A stretch of DNA of 64,000 bases from Comamonadaceae bacterium UBA2121 (GTDB taxonomy: Bacteria; Pseudomonadota; Gammaproteobacteria; Burkholderiales; Burkholderiaceae_C): NCBI GenBank assembly GCA_002331385.1, contig DCYB01000007.1, forward strand, positions 62,001 to 126,000. The letters are read 5' to 3'. Shown here one piece after another: positions 17,187-25,562 of this stretch; within the stretch, counting starts at the first letter, position 1; each line of letters begins with the position of its first letter. The notes beneath the pieces are model-generated. The model was given only the letters and a program-made list of their open reading frames with translations. It did not search any database and was not told the origin of the DNA. The position numbers were made by a program, and so were the translations under genes.

Positions 17187-19094
17187 TCAAGCTACCTTGA
17201 TGCTGGTCGCGCCGTTACGTTGACCAAATCGCTTTTCAATCGACTGGCGAATGCCTTGCGCATCCAGCCCTTGCAGCGACAGCAAACGCGCCGGATCGCC
17301 ATGTTCGATGAACGCATCAGGCAAGCCCAATTGCAACACCGGACGCAGCACATCTGCTGCCTGCAGCGCCTCGTTCACTGCACTGCCTGCACCGCCCATG
17401 ATGCAGCCCTCTTCCACCGTGACGATGGCGTCGTGTGACTGCGCGATGTCGAGCAGCAGTTCGGTATCGAGCGGCTTGGCCCAGCGCATGTTGACGACGG
17501 TGGCGTCCAACGCCTCAGCGGCTTGCAGCGCCGGATACAGCAAGGTGCCGAACGCGAGAATCGCGATGCGCTTGCCCTGGAAGGTGCCAGTGGCACGACG
17601 GCGCACTTCACCCTTGCCAAAGGGCAGTCCTTCCAGATCGTCGAGCGGCGTCACGCCCACACCGGCACCGCGCGGATAACGCACGGCCACGGGATGGTTC
17701 TGCTCATACGCGGTGGTCAGCAACTGGCGGCATTCGCGCTCGTCTGCCGGGCAGGCCATGCTCATGTTGGGAATGCAGCGCACGAAAGCGATGTCATACG
17801 CCCCCGCATGCGTGGCCCCATCGGCGCCGACCAGACCAGCGCGATCGAGTGCAAACACCACGGGCAGGTTCTGCAGCGCCACGTCGTGAATCATCTGGTC
17901 GTAGGCGCGCTGCAGGAAGGTCGAGTAGATCGCCACCACCGGCTTCACGCCCTCGCAGGCCATGCCCGCCGCAAACGTGACGGCGTGCTGCTCTGCAATG
18001 CCCACGTCGTAATAACGCTTGGGGAATTTGCGCTCGAACTCGACCATGCCCGAGCCTTCGCGCATGGCGGGCGTGATGCCCACCAGGCGGCTGTCCTTGG
18101 CCGCCATGTCGCACAGCCACTGGCCGAACACCTGCGTGAAGGTCTGCTTGGGCGGCGTGGCGGGTTTGACCAGTCCAATCGCCAGATCGAATTTTCCGGG
18201 GCCGTGATAGGCAATCGGATCGGCCTCGGCCAGCTTGTAGCCTTGTCCCTTTTTCGTCACCACGTGCAGGAACTGCGGTCCTTTCAGACCCTTGATGTTT
18301 TCCAGCGTGGGGATGAGCGAGTCCAGATCGTGTCCATCGATCGGGCCGATGTAGTTAAAGCCGAATTTCTCGAACAGCGTGGCGGGCACAACCATGCCCT
18401 TGGCCTGCTGCTCCAGCCGCTTGGCCAGCTCCAGCAGCGGCGGCACCGGCTTGAGCACCTGCTTGCCCACGTCGCGCGCCTTGGCGTAGAACTGGCCGCT
18501 CATGAGCTGCGCCAGATAGCGGTTCAACGCACCCACGGGCGGGCTGATGCTCATGTCGTTGTCGTTGAGGATGACGAGCAGGTTGGCGTCGGACACACCG
18601 GCATTGTTCAGTGCCTCGAAGGCCATGCCCGCCGTCATCGCGCCATCGCCAATCACGGCGATGCTGTAGCGGTCGTCGCCCAGTTGCTTGGCGGCCAGCG
18701 CCATGCCGAGCGCAGCAGAAATGCTGGTGCTGGAGTGCGCCGTACCAAAGGTGTCGTATTCGCTTTCGGTGCGCAGCGGAAACCCGGACAGGCCGCCCAA
18801 CTGGCGCAGCGTGCCCATGCGCTCGCGCCGGCCCGTGAGGATCTTGTGCGGATAGGACTGGTGGCCCACGTCCCAGATGATGCGATCACGCGGTGTCTCA
18901 AACACCTTGTGCAGCGCGACGGTCAACTCGACCGTGCCGAGGTTGGACGACAGATGGCCGCCGGTTTTCGACACGCTGTCCAGCACAAACGCGCGCAATT
19001 CGCTTGCCAGCGTCTTGAGTTCCGCGCGCGACATCCGGCGCAATTCGGCCGGGTCGTTCACAGTATTCAAAAGGGAAAAAGAATTCGTGGACAT
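17187..19094 (-). CDS. dxs: 1-deoxy-D-xylulose-5-phosphate synthase
   Basis: A 635-residue thiamine diphosphate enzyme of normal length. It condenses pyruvate with glyceraldehyde 3-phosphate in the first step of the methylerythritol phosphate route to isoprenoids. Seen are the N-terminal GGHLSSNLGTVELTVALH with the catalytic His, the ThDP-binding GDGAMTAGMAFEALNNAG and NDNDMSIS segments, and the transketolase-like DVGIAEQHAVTFAAGMA and FLQRAYDQMIHDV motifs. It is the last gene of xseB-ispA-dxs, with about 186 bp after ispA. Clustering with ispA links precursor and prenyl chain synthesis. Confidence 0.97.
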   Translation of the reverse strand: MSTNSFSLLNTVNDPAELRRMSRAELKTLASELRAFVLDSVSKTGGHLSSNLGTVELTVALHKVFETPRDRIIWDVGHQSYPHKILTGRRERMGTLRQLGGLSGFPLRTESEYDTFGTAHSSTSISAALGMALAAKQLGDDRYSIAVIGDGAMTAGMAFEALNNAGVSDANLLVILNDNDMSISPPVGALNRYLAQLMSGQFYAKARDVGKQVLKPVPPLLELAKRLEQQAKGMVVPATLFEKFGFNYIGPIDGHDLDSLIPTLENIKGLKGPQFLHVVTKKGQGYKLAEADPIAYHGPGKFDLAIGLVKPATPPKQTFTQVFGQWLCDMAAKDSRLVGITPAMREGSGMVEFERKFPKRYYDVGIAEQHAVTFAAGMACEGVKPVVAIYSTFLQRAYDQMIHDVALQNLPVVFALDRAGLVGADGATHAGAYDIAFVRCIPNMSMACPADERECRQLLTTAYEQNHPVAVRYPRGAGVGVTPLDDLEGLPFGKGEVRRRATGTFQGKRIAILAFGTLLYPALQAAEALDATVVNMRWAKPLDTELLLDIAQSHDAIVTVEEGCIMGGAGSAVNEALQAADVLRPVLQLGLPDAFIEHGDPARLLSLQGLDAQGIRQSIEKRFGQRNGATSIKVA

Positions 19095-19280
19095 AGGGGG
19101 GCTTCTCGTCTTCAGTCGCGCCGTGCGTGCTCGCTGACACGTGTTGTTGTTGTTCTCTTGTTCTTCGCATCATGCCCCACCCAGTGCGCCCCCGCCGCTG
19201 AAACAATCGGTAGGCGACAGGGATTAAGGGCTATGAATGGGGGCATGGCTATCAGTTCGTGTCGCTTCGCGCTCTCATTG

Positions 19281-20186
19281 TCAGTGCGAACGCCGCACGA
19301 CGGCGTCGGCCAGCGCCGCGAGCGCTCTGGTGTCTGCCAGTCCCGAGCGCTTCAGGGCCGCATGGGCTTCGCTGCACAACGTTTCGGCATGCGCACGCGC
19401 ACGCTCCAGACCGAGCAGCGATACATAAGTCGGCTTGTCGCTGGCCGCGTCCTTGCCCGCCGTCTTGCCGAGCGTTTGGGAATCGGCAATCACATCCAGG
19501 ATGTCGTCCACCACCTGGAATGCCAACCCGAGGGCGGCGCCATATTCCTGCAGCGCAGTGCGCGCGGCGGGAGTGGCGTCGGCGCAGGCCGCGCCCAGCA
19601 GCACACAGCCTTGCAGCAGTGCGCCGGTCTTCAGGCGGTGCATGCGGCGCAACTCGTCCTCGGTCAGCATGTGGCCTACGCTGGCCAGATCGATGGCTTG
19701 CCCACCGGCCATGCCGTCGGCACCCGCTGCACGCGCCAGCAAGCGGCACAGCGTGGCTTGCATCGCGGGCGGCACATCGGTCTCGGGCGTCAGCAGTTCA
19801 AAGGCCAGCGCCTGCAATGCATCACCCGCCAGCAGCGCCTGTGCTTGGCCAAACTGCACGTGTACAGTGGGCTTGCCGCGGCGCAGCACGTCGTTGTCCA
19901 TGCACGGCATGTCGTCGTGCACCAGCGAGTAGGCATGGATCAGCTCGGCCGCGCATGCCGCGCGCAAGGCCGCTTCGCGCAGACCGTTGACGGCCTCGGC
20001 AGCGGCCAGCACCAGCAGCGGGCGCAGCCGCTTGCCGCCGTCGAGCACGGCGTAGCGCATGGACTCGCCCAGCCCCGCAGGCGCATCGGGGCGCACCCAG
20101 CGCGAGAGGCATTGCTCCACATCGTCGCGTTGGGCACGCTGCCAGGAGTCGAAGTCAAAATCGTGGGCCTGCACTGCGGATTCCAT
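19281..20186 (-). CDS. ispA: Polyprenyl (farnesyl/geranyl) diphosphate synthase
   Basis: A 301-residue all-helical prenyl transferase. The first aspartate-rich motif is DDMPCMD (91-97) and the second DDILD (227-231), with GGKRLRP upstream. It makes geranyl and farnesyl diphosphate from IPP and DMAPP. Start choice: the ATG at MESAVQ has an AGGAG ribosome site eight bases upstream, formed by the last codons and stop of xseB. The in-frame ATG seven codons earlier lies inside xseB without one. The arrangement implies translational coupling to xseB. Confidence 0.95.
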   Translation of the reverse strand: MESAVQAHDFDFDSWQRAQRDDVEQCLSRWVRPDAPAGLGESMRYAVLDGGKRLRPLLVLAAAEAVNGLREAALRAACAAELIHAYSLVHDDMPCMDNDVLRRGKPTVHVQFGQAQALLAGDALQALAFELLTPETDVPPAMQATLCRLLARAAGADGMAGGQAIDLASVGHMLTEDELRRMHRLKTGALLQGCVLLGAACADATPAARTALQEYGAALGLAFQVVDDILDVIADSQTLGKTAGKDAASDKPTYVSLLGLERARAHAETLCSEAHAALKRSGLADTRALAALADAVVRRSH

Positions 20187-20191
20187 CGTGG

Positions 20192-20431
20192 TCACTCCTG
20201 CGTCCATGCCTGCAGCTTTCCTTCATCCAGAACCTTGATCTGGTCTTGCACGGCATCCAGGCGCGCACGGCAGAACGCCAGCAGCGTCGCACCGCGCTGG
20301 TAGCCGGCGAGCATCTGCTCAAGCGGCATCTGGCCCGACTCGATGCGCTCGATCAGCTGTTCCAGCTCTTCCAGAGCGGCTTCATAGGTGGCGGGTTCGA
20401 CGGGGGCAGCGGCGGCTGGAGCCTTGGGCAT
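20192..20431 (-). CDS. xseB: Exodeoxyribonuclease VII small subunit
   Basis: A 79-residue protein with the XseB core: YEAALEELEQLIERIESGQMPLEQMLAGYQRGATLL. It partners XseA to degrade single-stranded DNA; xseA is not in this window. The Ala/Pro-rich N-terminus is a family variation. First gene of the xseB-ispA-dxs unit, a conserved order in proteobacteria. Confidence 0.93.
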   Translation of the reverse strand: MPKAPAAAAPVEPATYEAALEELEQLIERIESGQMPLEQMLAGYQRGATLLAFCRARLDAVQDQIKVLDEGKLQAWTQE

Positions 20432-20648
20432 GGGGAGGAAAGGCGCTGAACGCGGGTGTAAAAACAGGCCATTTTAGGCGCTGCACCTCGCGGGTGCGGA
20501 ACGAATAGCCGTTTTACGCACTTCCGCATGCTCCTGATAGCACGAATCGCGCCGCCTTGCCTGACGCCGGCCCCTGTCCTGCCGCGCCAGCTTGACGCAG
20601 CGCAGCCTGCAATACACGTACAGCTATTCCGGAAATAACCCCACCACC

Positions 20649-20654
20649 TATAAT
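20649..20654 (+). promoter_or_regulatory. Candidate -10 element upstream of the Rieske oxygenase gene
   Basis: A consensus TATAAT stands in an AT-richer pocket. No matching -35 hexamer was found at 16-18 bp, so this is only a candidate. The predicted transcript would begin near 20661, just ahead of the leader hairpin. Confidence 0.35.
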
Positions 20655-20668
20655 CCCATTCCGTCGTG

Positions 20669-20710
20669 AACCGGCTTGGGGAATGAAGTCCCGGGCCGGT
20701 TTGCTTTTTT
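20669..20710 (+). terminator. Terminator-like hairpin in the leader of the Rieske oxygenase gene
   Basis: AACCGGC (20669-20675) pairs with GCCGGTT (20695-20701), with an internal GGGGA/TCCC-type pairing, followed by TTGCTTTTTT. It lies between the candidate promoter and the gene, on the coding strand, so it could be an attenuator or end a short RNA of about 50 nt. Confidence 0.5.
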
Positions 20711-20765
20711 CAGAACCGTGCTCAAGTGCACCCTCCCTGTGGGGAGTCTTTAGGTCAGGTCCCCC

Positions 20766-21905
20766 ATGTCTGATTTAAGTCTTCAACTGCAGCAGGCCGC
20801 AAGCCAACTTCCAGTTTCCACTTATTTTGACGAGGCGCTGTTTCAGCGCGAGCTGGAGACCATCTTCCAGCAAGGTCCCCGCTACGTGGGGCACCAACTC
20901 GCGGTACCCCACCCGGGTGATTACTACGCGCTTCCCCAGGAAGGCGAAGGGCGCGCGCTCGTGCGCAATGCCCAGGGGCAGGTCGAACTCATCTCCAACG
21001 TCTGTCGTCACCGGCAGGCGGTCATGCTCAAAGGCCGTGGCTCGCTGCAGGGTCAAGGCAAGGGCCATGCAGGCGGCAACATCGTCTGTCCTTTGCACCG
21101 CTGGACTTACAGCCCCAGCGGTGAGCTGCTGGGCGCGCCGCATTTTGCGCACGACCCGTGCCTGAACCTGAACAACTACCGCCTGCAGGAATGGAACGGT
21201 CTGCTGTTCGAGGACAACGGCCGCGACATCCAGTCCGATCTTGCGGGCATGGGCCCACTGGCAGAACTGAGCTTTGACGGCTTCGTGCTCAGCCACGTGG
21301 AAATGCACGAGTGCAACTACAACTGGAAGACCTTCATCGAGGTCTATCTGGAGGACTACCACGTCGGCCCGTTCCACCCCGGTCTGGGCAACTTCGTCAC
21401 CTGCGACGACCTGAAGTGGGAGTTCGCCAAGGAATACTCCGTGCAGACCGTCGGCGTAGCGCCCACGTTCGGCAAGCCGGGCTCCGACGTCTACAAGACG
21501 TGGCATGACGTGCTGCTGCAATACCGCAATGGCGAGTTGCCCGAGCGCGGCGCCATCTGGCTGACCTACTACCCGCACATCATGGTGGAGTGGTATCCGC
21601 ACGTGCTCACGGTCTCCACGCTACACCCGGTGAGCGTGAACAAGACCATGAACGTGGTGGAGTTCTACTACCCCGAGGAGATCGCCGCGTTCGAGCCGGA
21701 ATTCGTCGAGGCGCAAAAAGCCGCCTACATGGAAACCGCCATCGAGGACGACGAGATCGCCGAGCGCATGGACGCAGGCCGCAAGGCGCTGCTGGAGCGT
21801 GGCGACAACGAGGTCGGCCCCTATCAAAGCCCCATGGAAGATGGCATGCAGCACTTCCACGAGTGGTACCGCGAGCGCATGGGAGAAGCCCTGCCCACAG
21901 CATGA
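20766..21905 (+). CDS. Rieske non-heme iron oxygenase, alpha subunit family
   Basis: A 379-residue oxygenase component. The Rieske [2Fe-2S] ligands are Cys80 and His82 (CRHRQ) and Cys108 and His111 (CPLHRWTY). The mononuclear iron site follows in EVYLEDYHVGPFH (Asp197, His199, His204), after the usual NYNWKTF segment. The overall pattern resembles the choline monooxygenase/GbcA-like and ring-hydroxylating group. No beta subunit, ferredoxin or reductase gene is adjacent, so redox partners must be encoded elsewhere; the substrate is unknown. It is monocistronic, with a terminator 30 bp downstream. Confidence 0.88.
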   Translation: MSDLSLQLQQAASQLPVSTYFDEALFQRELETIFQQGPRYVGHQLAVPHPGDYYALPQEGEGRALVRNAQGQVELISNVCRHRQAVMLKGRGSLQGQGKGHAGGNIVCPLHRWTYSPSGELLGAPHFAHDPCLNLNNYRLQEWNGLLFEDNGRDIQSDLAGMGPLAELSFDGFVLSHVEMHECNYNWKTFIEVYLEDYHVGPFHPGLGNFVTCDDLKWEFAKEYSVQTVGVAPTFGKPGSDVYKTWHDVLLQYRNGELPERGAIWLTYYPHIMVEWYPHVLTVSTLHPVSVNKTMNVVEFYYPEEIAAFEPEFVEAQKAAYMETAIEDDEIAERMDAGRKALLERGDNEVGPYQSPMEDGMQHFHEWYRERMGEALPTA

Positions 21906-21934
21906 TTGGCGCTTTCGCCGTAACATCTGCACCC

Positions 21935-21976
21935 AAGCTGCCAGTGATCCCGCAAAGACACTGGCAGCTTTTTTTG
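21935..21976 (+). terminator. Rho-independent terminator after the Rieske oxygenase gene
   Basis: Perfect 12-bp stem AAGCTGCCAGTG (21935-21946) and CACTGGCAGCTT (21959-21970), followed by seven T in a row. Confidence 0.9.
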
Positions 21977-22005
21977 TCCAACCCTCACTCCTGAAACAAC
22001 CCCTC

Positions 22006-22911
22006 ATGCATGCTCTCTGGATGGTTCTGGCGGCGTTCTTTTTCGCCAGCATGGGGGTGTGCATCAAGGCCGCGTCGCCCTACTTCACCTCGGGAGAACT
22101 GGTGTTCTACCGGGGCGTCATCGGCATGGGCATGATGGTGTGGCTGGCGCGGCGCCAGAACATCTCCCTCAAGACCCAATACCCCGGCATGCACGCGTGG
22201 CGCAGCCTGATCGGCGTGACGTCGCTGGGCGCGTGGTTTTACGCCATTGCCCACCTGCCGCTGGCCACCGCGATGACGCTGAACTACATGAGCAGCGTCT
22301 GGGTGGCCGTTTTCCTGGTGGGCGCGACGTTGTGGAACTGGCGCCCCACCGCAACCGACACCCGGCCTCCCCTGCAATATCCGCTGGTGGCCACCATCGT
22401 CGTCGGGTTCCTGGGCGTGATCCTGATGCTGCGCCCCAACATCAACGAAAACCAGGCGTTCGCCGGCGTGCTCGGCCTCATGTCGGGCATGGCCGCAGCG
22501 TTTGCCTACATGCAGGTGGTGGCGCTCTCGCGCATTGGCGAGCCCGAAACGCGCACGGTGTTTTACTTCGCGCTCGGCTCCGCCGTGGCAGGTGGCGCGG
22601 GCATGCTGGTGACCGGCGTCTCTCCGTGGTCGGACTGGAACATGCTCTGGATCGTGCCCATCGGCGTATTCGCCTCCATCGCCCAACTGTGCCTGACCAA
22701 AGCCTACGCGCAGGCCAAAACCTCGCGTGAAACGCTGGTGGTGGCCAACCTCCAATACTCCGGCATCATCTTTGGCGCGTTTTCGGGGCTGATCTTCTTT
22801 GGCGACCACATCCCCCTGATGGGCTGGGTGGGCATGCTGCTCATCATCGGCAGCGGCATCGCTGCGACCGTGCTGCGCACCGGCAGGACGCCCGGCGACG
22901 GTAGTCACTGA
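22006..22911 (+). CDS. EamA/DMT-superfamily membrane transporter
   Basis: A 301-residue protein with about ten hydrophobic segments arranged as two EamA repeats (roughly 1-135 and 150-295). The first opens with FFFASMGVCIKAASPYFTSGELVFYRG and the second with GLMSGMAAAFAYMQVVALSRIGEPE. Drug/metabolite exporters of this type move amino acids, nucleosides or other metabolites out of the cell. The substrate cannot be inferred. The ATG at MHALWMVLAA begins directly in the first helix; a longer in-frame extension covers the upstream terminator and is not credible. Confidence 0.9.
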   Translation: MHALWMVLAAFFFASMGVCIKAASPYFTSGELVFYRGVIGMGMMVWLARRQNISLKTQYPGMHAWRSLIGVTSLGAWFYAIAHLPLATAMTLNYMSSVWVAVFLVGATLWNWRPTATDTRPPLQYPLVATIVVGFLGVILMLRPNINENQAFAGVLGLMSGMAAAFAYMQVVALSRIGEPETRTVFYFALGSAVAGGAGMLVTGVSPWSDWNMLWIVPIGVFASIAQLCLTKAYAQAKTSRETLVVANLQYSGIIFGAFSGLIFFGDHIPLMGWVGMLLIIGSGIAATVLRTGRTPGDGSH

Positions 22912-23104
22912 CGCCCTCGCCTGCGCAACGCGCCACGCCTGACACCAGGCGACTGATCGGTCCCGTCGGCGTACGCATTCCGGGTGTTCCACCTATTGCG
23001 CCCTTGGCTGACACCTCGGTTCGCGGTAAATCAGGTCAAAATAGCAGGTACCTGCGCCCGACTGCCGGAACGCGCACCGACCTTGTGGCTTCCATCCAGA
23101 CAAT

Positions 23105-24007
23105 ATGACGTACACCACCCTGATCCAGGTCTCCGAACTCCAAGCGCTGATCAGCAGCGGCACGCCGTTTATGATCTTTGACTGCACCTTCGATCTGGCC
23201 GACCCTGCTTCGGGCCACCAGCAATATCTGCAGGCCCATCTGCCCGGCGCGGTCTATGCCGATCTGGACCACGACCTCAGCGCGCGCCACGGCAGCCCCG
23301 GCGCCGATGGGCGCATGATCGTGGCCAATGACAACGACCGCCCCGCCTCCGGTGGCCGCCACCCGCTGCCCAACCGCGAACGCTTTTCCGCTTGGCTGAG
23401 CGAAATCGGCTTCTCCAACGATATGCAAGCCGTCGTCTACGACCGCAACGGTGCGAACTACTGCGGCCGCCTGTGGTGGATGCTGAAGTGGGCGGGCCAC
23501 GAAGCCGTGGCCGTACTCGATGGCGGGTTGCAGGCTTGGCAAGCCGCTGGCCTTGCCGTGGACAGCGGCGACGTGCCCAGCCGCTTCCAGTCCAACTTTG
23601 AATTGCAGGCGCCGCTGGTGCGACTGGTGAACGCCGACGACATCCTCCTGCACATGGACGACGGCGCACAAACCGTGATCGACGCGCGCGCCCCGGCGCG
23701 CTATCGCGGCGAAGTGGAGCCGCTCGATCCGGTGGCCGGTCACATCCCCGGCGCGCTCAACCGCCCGTTCCCGACCAATATCGGCGCGGACGGCAAATTC
23801 AAATCGCCCGCACAGTTGCGTCAGGAGTTCGATCAACTCCTGCAAGGCCGCTCTGCCGATGGCGTCGTACACCAGTGCGGCAGTGGTGTGAGTGCCCTGC
23901 CCAACCTGATCGCCATGGAAGTGGCCGGACTGGGCCGCTCGGCCCTGTATGCAGGCAGCTGGAGCGACTGGTGCAGCCGCGCCGATCGCCCGGTGGCCAA
24001 AGGCTGA
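23105..24007 (+). CDS. 3-mercaptopyruvate sulfurtransferase-like tandem rhodanese
   Basis: A 300-residue protein with two rhodanese domains (about 1-150 inactive, 165-295 active). The active-site loop is CGSGVSA with Cys258. A CGSG loop, rather than the CRKG loop of thiosulfate sulfurtransferases, points to 3-mercaptopyruvate as sulfur donor, as in SseA. The N-terminal domain keeps HLPGAVYADLDHDLS and HPLPNRERF. Likely cytoplasmic sulfur transfer or cyanide detoxification. It stands alone between an exporter gene and a BLUF-like gene. Confidence 0.9.
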   Translation: MTYTTLIQVSELQALISSGTPFMIFDCTFDLADPASGHQQYLQAHLPGAVYADLDHDLSARHGSPGADGRMIVANDNDRPASGGRHPLPNRERFSAWLSEIGFSNDMQAVVYDRNGANYCGRLWWMLKWAGHEAVAVLDGGLQAWQAAGLAVDSGDVPSRFQSNFELQAPLVRLVNADDILLHMDDGAQTVIDARAPARYRGEVEPLDPVAGHIPGALNRPFPTNIGADGKFKSPAQLRQEFDQLLQGRSADGVVHQCGSGVSALPNLIAMEVAGLGRSALYAGSWSDWCSRADRPVAKG

Positions 24008-24069
24008 AGCGCACGCATCACGCCGCGCAACGCACGCGCGCTTTCGGTGTCGAACCTGACTGAAACTCC

Positions 24070-25491
24070 ATGCAAGTAGTCTGCTATTTTGGAAAAGCGG
24101 CCCGGCAGGGCAAGGTGACCCTGCCCACATCCAGCCTGCTGCTGGCGTGTGAGGACTTCGCGCGCAAGAACGCTCTCACCGGGCTGCTGGCCGTGGCCGA
24201 TGGCTACTTTCTGCATGTGCTGGAAGGCGAAGACGCCGCCGTGCAAAACCTCGTTGGTCGCATCGCCGCGTTCTGGGATCAGGAATCACCCACCGTTCTA
24301 TTTGAACAAGCCATCGACGAGCGCGCCTATCAGCAATGGAACGTCGCCATTGCCCACGGCGCTGCGCAACATCCCGAAGCCGCACAGCGCCTGGCCCAGA
24401 CGCGCAGCTTTCTTGAAGCCGACGATGGCGACGCGGCCGATCCGTTCCGCTACTTCCTTACTCCCAGCCGCACGCGCGCTGCGCCACACGAGCAGCGCGT
24501 GCGCCAGGTCGCCATCTTCAGCAACTCGGTGCTGTGGTTCAACCCCATCTTCAGCCATCTCTCCGACCGCCTCGGCACCCAGACCTGTGCGCTGAAAATC
24601 TCCAACACCGGCAGGGAGGCCGACAGCTACCCGCTGGACTATGCCGACGTGATGGGCGAGACGTCCGGGCCGGTGCGCGTCGTGGGCATCAGCGAGGATT
24701 TGCTGGCCTCCACGCTGTCGCAGCCGCTGCTGGAAAAAATCGAATTGATGGTCTTCCTCATGCGCCGCAGCGGTCAGGGCACGGACACCGCCTTTGTCGC
24801 ACGCGCCCTGGCGCACCCGGTGGTGCAGCGCTGCAAGCCGCGCGTGCTGCTGGTCACGCCCGGAGGCAACGTCGCCTTGTCGGAAGAGCTGCACACCATG
24901 GTGACCGCCGCTGGCCTCACCTACACTGAAACGCGCGGCTCGGTCCTCATGGGCGGACCGACATGGAAGGCCATTCAGGAGCAACTGCGTGAGCTCGCAC
25001 CCGCTGCACGCAAGCCGCGCGACACCATCCCGGCCCCCTTGGTTGCCGTCGGTGTGGATCTGGAGCTGGAACCGGTCACATCGCCATCGCCATCGCCATC
25101 ACCATCGCCGACAACCACGCCCGCACAGCGCACCAGCGATCTCTCCAACGCCGCCTTGAAGGACATGCTGCAACGCCTGTCGCAGCGCCTGAACAGCACG
25201 ACATGGGCCGCGTGGATGGACACGCAGACCGGCGACTTCGCTGCCAAAACAGACAATGCCCCGGCGGACGCCGTGGTCAGCACCATTGCCGCCGCCGTCA
25301 CGGGCGACCTGCAGCATCTGGCCCGGCTCGGTGCGCCGTCGCGCGAAATGATCACCACGTTCTCGCTGCACTACGAAATCATCGTGCCGCACCCGCTGGA
25401 CGCCGCGCTCGTGCTTTACGTTTTTGCGCGCCTCGACGACATGCCCCTCGCCGCGCTGCGCCGCCTGATACTGGACGACCTTGTCGAGTAA
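24070..25491 (+). CDS. Degenerate BLUF-like domain protein with roadblock-like C-terminus
   Basis: A 473-residue protein in three parts. Residues 1-95 align with the BLUF flavin photoreceptor fold: VVCYFGKA (Tyr6), ARKNALTGLL, GYFLHVLEGE, a VGRI helix and the late WNVAI. The conserved Tyr is kept, but the flavin-binding Asn position is Ala31 and the photocycle Gln is His49. Residues 140-310 form an alpha/beta region I do not recognise. A Ser-Pro repeat linker (337-348) joins it to residues 355-470, which resemble a roadblock/LC7 domain (SNAALKDMLQRLSQRL, a central hairpin and the ending LAALRRLILDDLVE). Light sensing is doubtful; a flavin-free protein-interaction role is possible. Confidence 0.75.
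   Translation: MQVVCYFGKAARQGKVTLPTSSLLLACEDFARKNALTGLLAVADGYFLHVLEGEDAAVQNLVGRIAAFWDQESPTVLFEQAIDERAYQQWNVAIAHGAAQHPEAAQRLAQTRSFLEADDGDAADPFRYFLTPSRTRAAPHEQRVRQVAIFSNSVLWFNPIFSHLSDRLGTQTCALKISNTGREADSYPLDYADVMGETSGPVRVVGISEDLLASTLSQPLLEKIELMVFLMRRSGQGTDTAFVARALAHPVVQRCKPRVLLVTPGGNVALSEELHTMVTAAGLTYTETRGSVLMGGPTWKAIQEQLRELAPAARKPRDTIPAPLVAVGVDLELEPVTSPSPSPSPSPTTTPAQRTSDLSNAALKDMLQRLSQRLNSTTWAAWMDTQTGDFAAKTDNAPADAVVSTIAAAVTGDLQHLARLGAPSREMITTFSLHYEIIVPHPLDAALVLYVFARLDDMPLAALRRLILDDLVE
25081..25110 (+). repeat. Hexanucleotide simple-sequence repeat within the BLUF-like gene
   Basis: Five TCGCCA-type units, three perfect and two with one change each, encode a Ser-Pro run in the interdomain linker. 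The unit length keeps the reading frame, so slippage would only change linker length. Confidence 0.8.
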
Positions 25492-25512
25492 ACCCGCGTT
25501 CGCCCATGAAAA

Positions 25513-25540
25513 AACGGACCTGTCTTGCGACCGGTCCGTT
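25513..25540 (-). terminator. Rho-independent terminator after the aldehyde dehydrogenase gene
   Basis: AACGGACC (25513-25520) pairs with GGTCCGTT (25533-25540). On the minus strand a run of T follows, matching the direction of the dehydrogenase gene. Confidence 0.8.
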
Positions 25541-25562
25541 GGCAGGAAAGCGAGCGCGTCGC

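Larger units (their letters stand above)
20432..20765. other. Divergent intergenic region with promoter and leader signals
   Basis: A 334-bp gap between divergent xseB and the Rieske oxygenase gene. No open frame of interest is present. It holds a TATAAT hexamer at 20649-20654 and a terminator-like hairpin at 20669-20710, both plus strand, upstream of the oxygenase gene. Promoters for the minus-strand xseB unit should also lie here, near 20450-20520, but none was clear. Confidence 0.5.

Noticed and set aside
17523..20303. 926-codon frame antisense to dxs and ispA
   Set aside because: It lies opposite three well-identified genes and shows codon-bias mirror composition; high GC depletes stop codons in this frame.
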